Shown one piece after another: positions 63,480 to 64,000 of a stretch of DNA of 64,000 nt. Within the stretch, counting starts at the first letter, position 1. The number at the start of each line of letters is the position of its first letter. Position numbers and translations under genes: made by a program. The notes beneath the pieces are model-generated. The model was given only the letters and a program-made list of their open reading frames with translations. It did no database searches and had not been told where the DNA came from. The stretch covers positions 106,679 through 170,678 of the forward strand of contig NZ_JAAHBP010000023.1 in NCBI RefSeq assembly GCF_023184515.1. The letters are read 5' to 3'. Source of the stretch: Streptomyces sp. D2-8 (lineage in GTDB: Bacteria; Actinomycetota; Actinomycetes; Streptomycetales; Streptomycetaceae).

Positions 63480-63608
63480 TAGTGCGGACTCGTCAGGTAT
63501 CGGTCAAGGTCCTTGAAGAGTCGAAAAGATTCGACGGCCCCCGTTGAGCAAAAGTCAGCAACTCCCCTGTTCTTTACCGTCACTTGGCGCTACCTTCCTT
63601 GACACCAG

Positions 63609-63622
63609 TGGGAGCGGTTCCA
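63609..63622. promoter_or_regulatory. Degenerate CebR-type operator for a divergent gene
   Basis: TGGGAGCGGTTCCA matches the CebR palindrome at 12 of 14 positions. It lies 49 bases before the ATG at 63672, the same distance as the perfect box has from GH48, so a divergent regulated gene once began here. Confidence 0.6.
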
Positions 63623-63671
63623 TCAGTCGACGCGTCCGTCACGGCGCGCCCGACCTGCAAGGAGTCCGCTC

Positions 63672-63701
63672 ATGCGACACCCCCCGCGTTCAGTACTTTG
63701 A
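63672..63701 (+). pseudogene. Start of a divergent (probably cellulase) gene, interrupted after nine codons
   Basis: AAGGAG (63659-63664) and ATG at 63672 look like a proper start behind the second CebR-type box, but the frame encodes MRHPPRSVL and then TGA. No long coding frame with Streptomyces third-position GC bias follows up to base 64000. Comparable loci in other Streptomyces have a secreted cellulase divergent from GH48, so a degraded or truncated gene is likely; a very short leader peptide is another reading. Confidence 0.45.
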
Positions 63702-63888
63702 GCCGCCGCCGGCGTGAGCCGCCGCGTGCGGCGGACAGTTGCTGCCCCGCGTCGGCCGCGTACGGCGCCGCGCCGGCTCCGGCATGCCCGCGAAAGTCTC
63801 ACCGCGCCTGAAGAACCCCCCACGCAACCGCGGAAATCGCAAGGAACCCAACGGAAGAGGGACCCCCACTCATCTTGGCGTTTAACAT

Positions 63889-63916
63889 CGCAGGTCACTC
63901 GTCCTGCTGACCTGCG
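63889..63916. repeat. Perfect 9-bp inverted repeat
   Basis: CGCAGGTCA (63889-63897) and TGACCTGCG (63908-63916) flank 10 bases. It could be an operator or the terminal region of a mobile element. Confidence 0.55.
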
Positions 63917-63937
63917 GTTCTTCCCGGGACAGCGTGG

Positions 63938-63993
63938 GCGGCCGTTCTCCACGCTTCGAGATGTCGAGTAACGAAGTGCGAGAGAACGGCCGC
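63938..63993. repeat. Perfect 12-bp inverted repeat with inner stem at the window edge
   Basis: GCGGCCGTTCTC (63938-63949) and GAGAACGGCCGC (63982-63993) enclose 32 bases, inside which CTTCG (63954-63958) and CGAAG (63972-63976) pair again. A long folded stem like this suggests an element end, a transcription stop or a structured leader; it needs sequence to the right. Confidence 0.6.
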
Positions 63994-64000
63994 TGCGCAT

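Larger units (their letters stand above)
63702..64000. other. Gene-free right end with inverted repeats
   Basis: I see no supported coding frame here. The minus-strand open frame ending at 64000 and the plus-strand ones have no family match and no ribosome site that I trust. The stretch contains two inverted repeats, listed separately, and an RBS-like AAGAGGG at 63855-63861 with no start following. Confidence 0.5.

Noticed and set aside
63623..64000. Minus-strand 125-codon frame at the right edge
   Set aside because: Arg/Ser/Gly-rich product with no family pattern, reading through two inverted repeats and the CebR-linked start region.

Overview
The window is high-GC DNA with dense genes, frequent 4-bp ATGA/GTGA start-stop overlaps, many GTG starts and GGAGG-type ribosome sites. 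Its gene content (gas-vesicle cluster with GvpO/Y/Z/S, XRE-DUF5753 and MmyB-like regulators, SpoIIE/HATPase phosphatase, SigB-type sigma factor, CebR-type boxes in front of secreted cellulases, F420-dependent oxidoreductase) points to a Streptomyces or close relative chromosome. I see no rRNA, tRNA, CRISPR array or complete insertion sequence.

Layout. 1-4247: 3' part of a SpoIIE-type phosphatase, a methyltransferase and a secreted SGNH esterase. 4322-9359: four-gene coupled operon for peptide breakdown (M55 D-aminopeptidase, M20 hydrolase, S9 peptidase, S66 LD-carboxypeptidase), suggesting use of cell-wall or D-amino-acid peptides. 9417-11271: a palindromic operator region and a secreted CocE/X-Pro-peptidase-like hydrolase with two opposite frameshifts. 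11316-15271: GNAT, VOC, holin-like, SDR, YqeY-like and F420-oxidoreductase genes. 15444-20301: coupled trio of NDH-2 with a 13-copy nonapeptide tail, transketolase and a LigD-type polymerase. 20395-25746: complete gas-vesicle operon gvpOAFGYZJLSK closed by a perfect 18-bp hairpin. 25752-30684: tiny membrane protein, methyltransferase, MOSC, ABC-F and baeRF/Vms1-like proteins and a small DUF6158-like protein.

30772-38153 looks like a stress locus: catalase, PfpI-like protein, membrane protein, CBS protein and DUF2795-like protein in one minus-strand string behind a SigB-type promoter motif, followed by a pyruvate oxidase-type TPP enzyme and a SigB/F/G-family sigma factor. 38281-45558: a His-rich surface protein, a PLP-fold protein that lacks the catalytic lysine, two MBL-fold hydrolases, a DedA protein, a recombinase-like small protein and a holin/phosphodiesterase fusion. 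45656-48507: a MoxR AAA+ ATPase plus zincin/vWA protein pair, the best candidate for a poorly described system. 48586-57579: OsmC, CorA-like, GDPD, a second DnaK with HspR-type half sites, an orphan NarJ, two XRE regulators, a small membrane protein, a pterin dehydratase and a methyltransferase.

57692-64000: cellulose-degradation locus with a GH74-CBM2 xyloglucanase and a CBM2-GH48 cellobiohydrolase behind a perfect CebR-type box. A second, degenerate box drives a divergent start that stops after nine codons; the remaining 300 bases hold no gene but two strong inverted repeats, suggesting that the divergent cellulase gene was destroyed, perhaps by an element continuing past the right edge.

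Most functional calls rest on motif recognition by eye. No database search was run.
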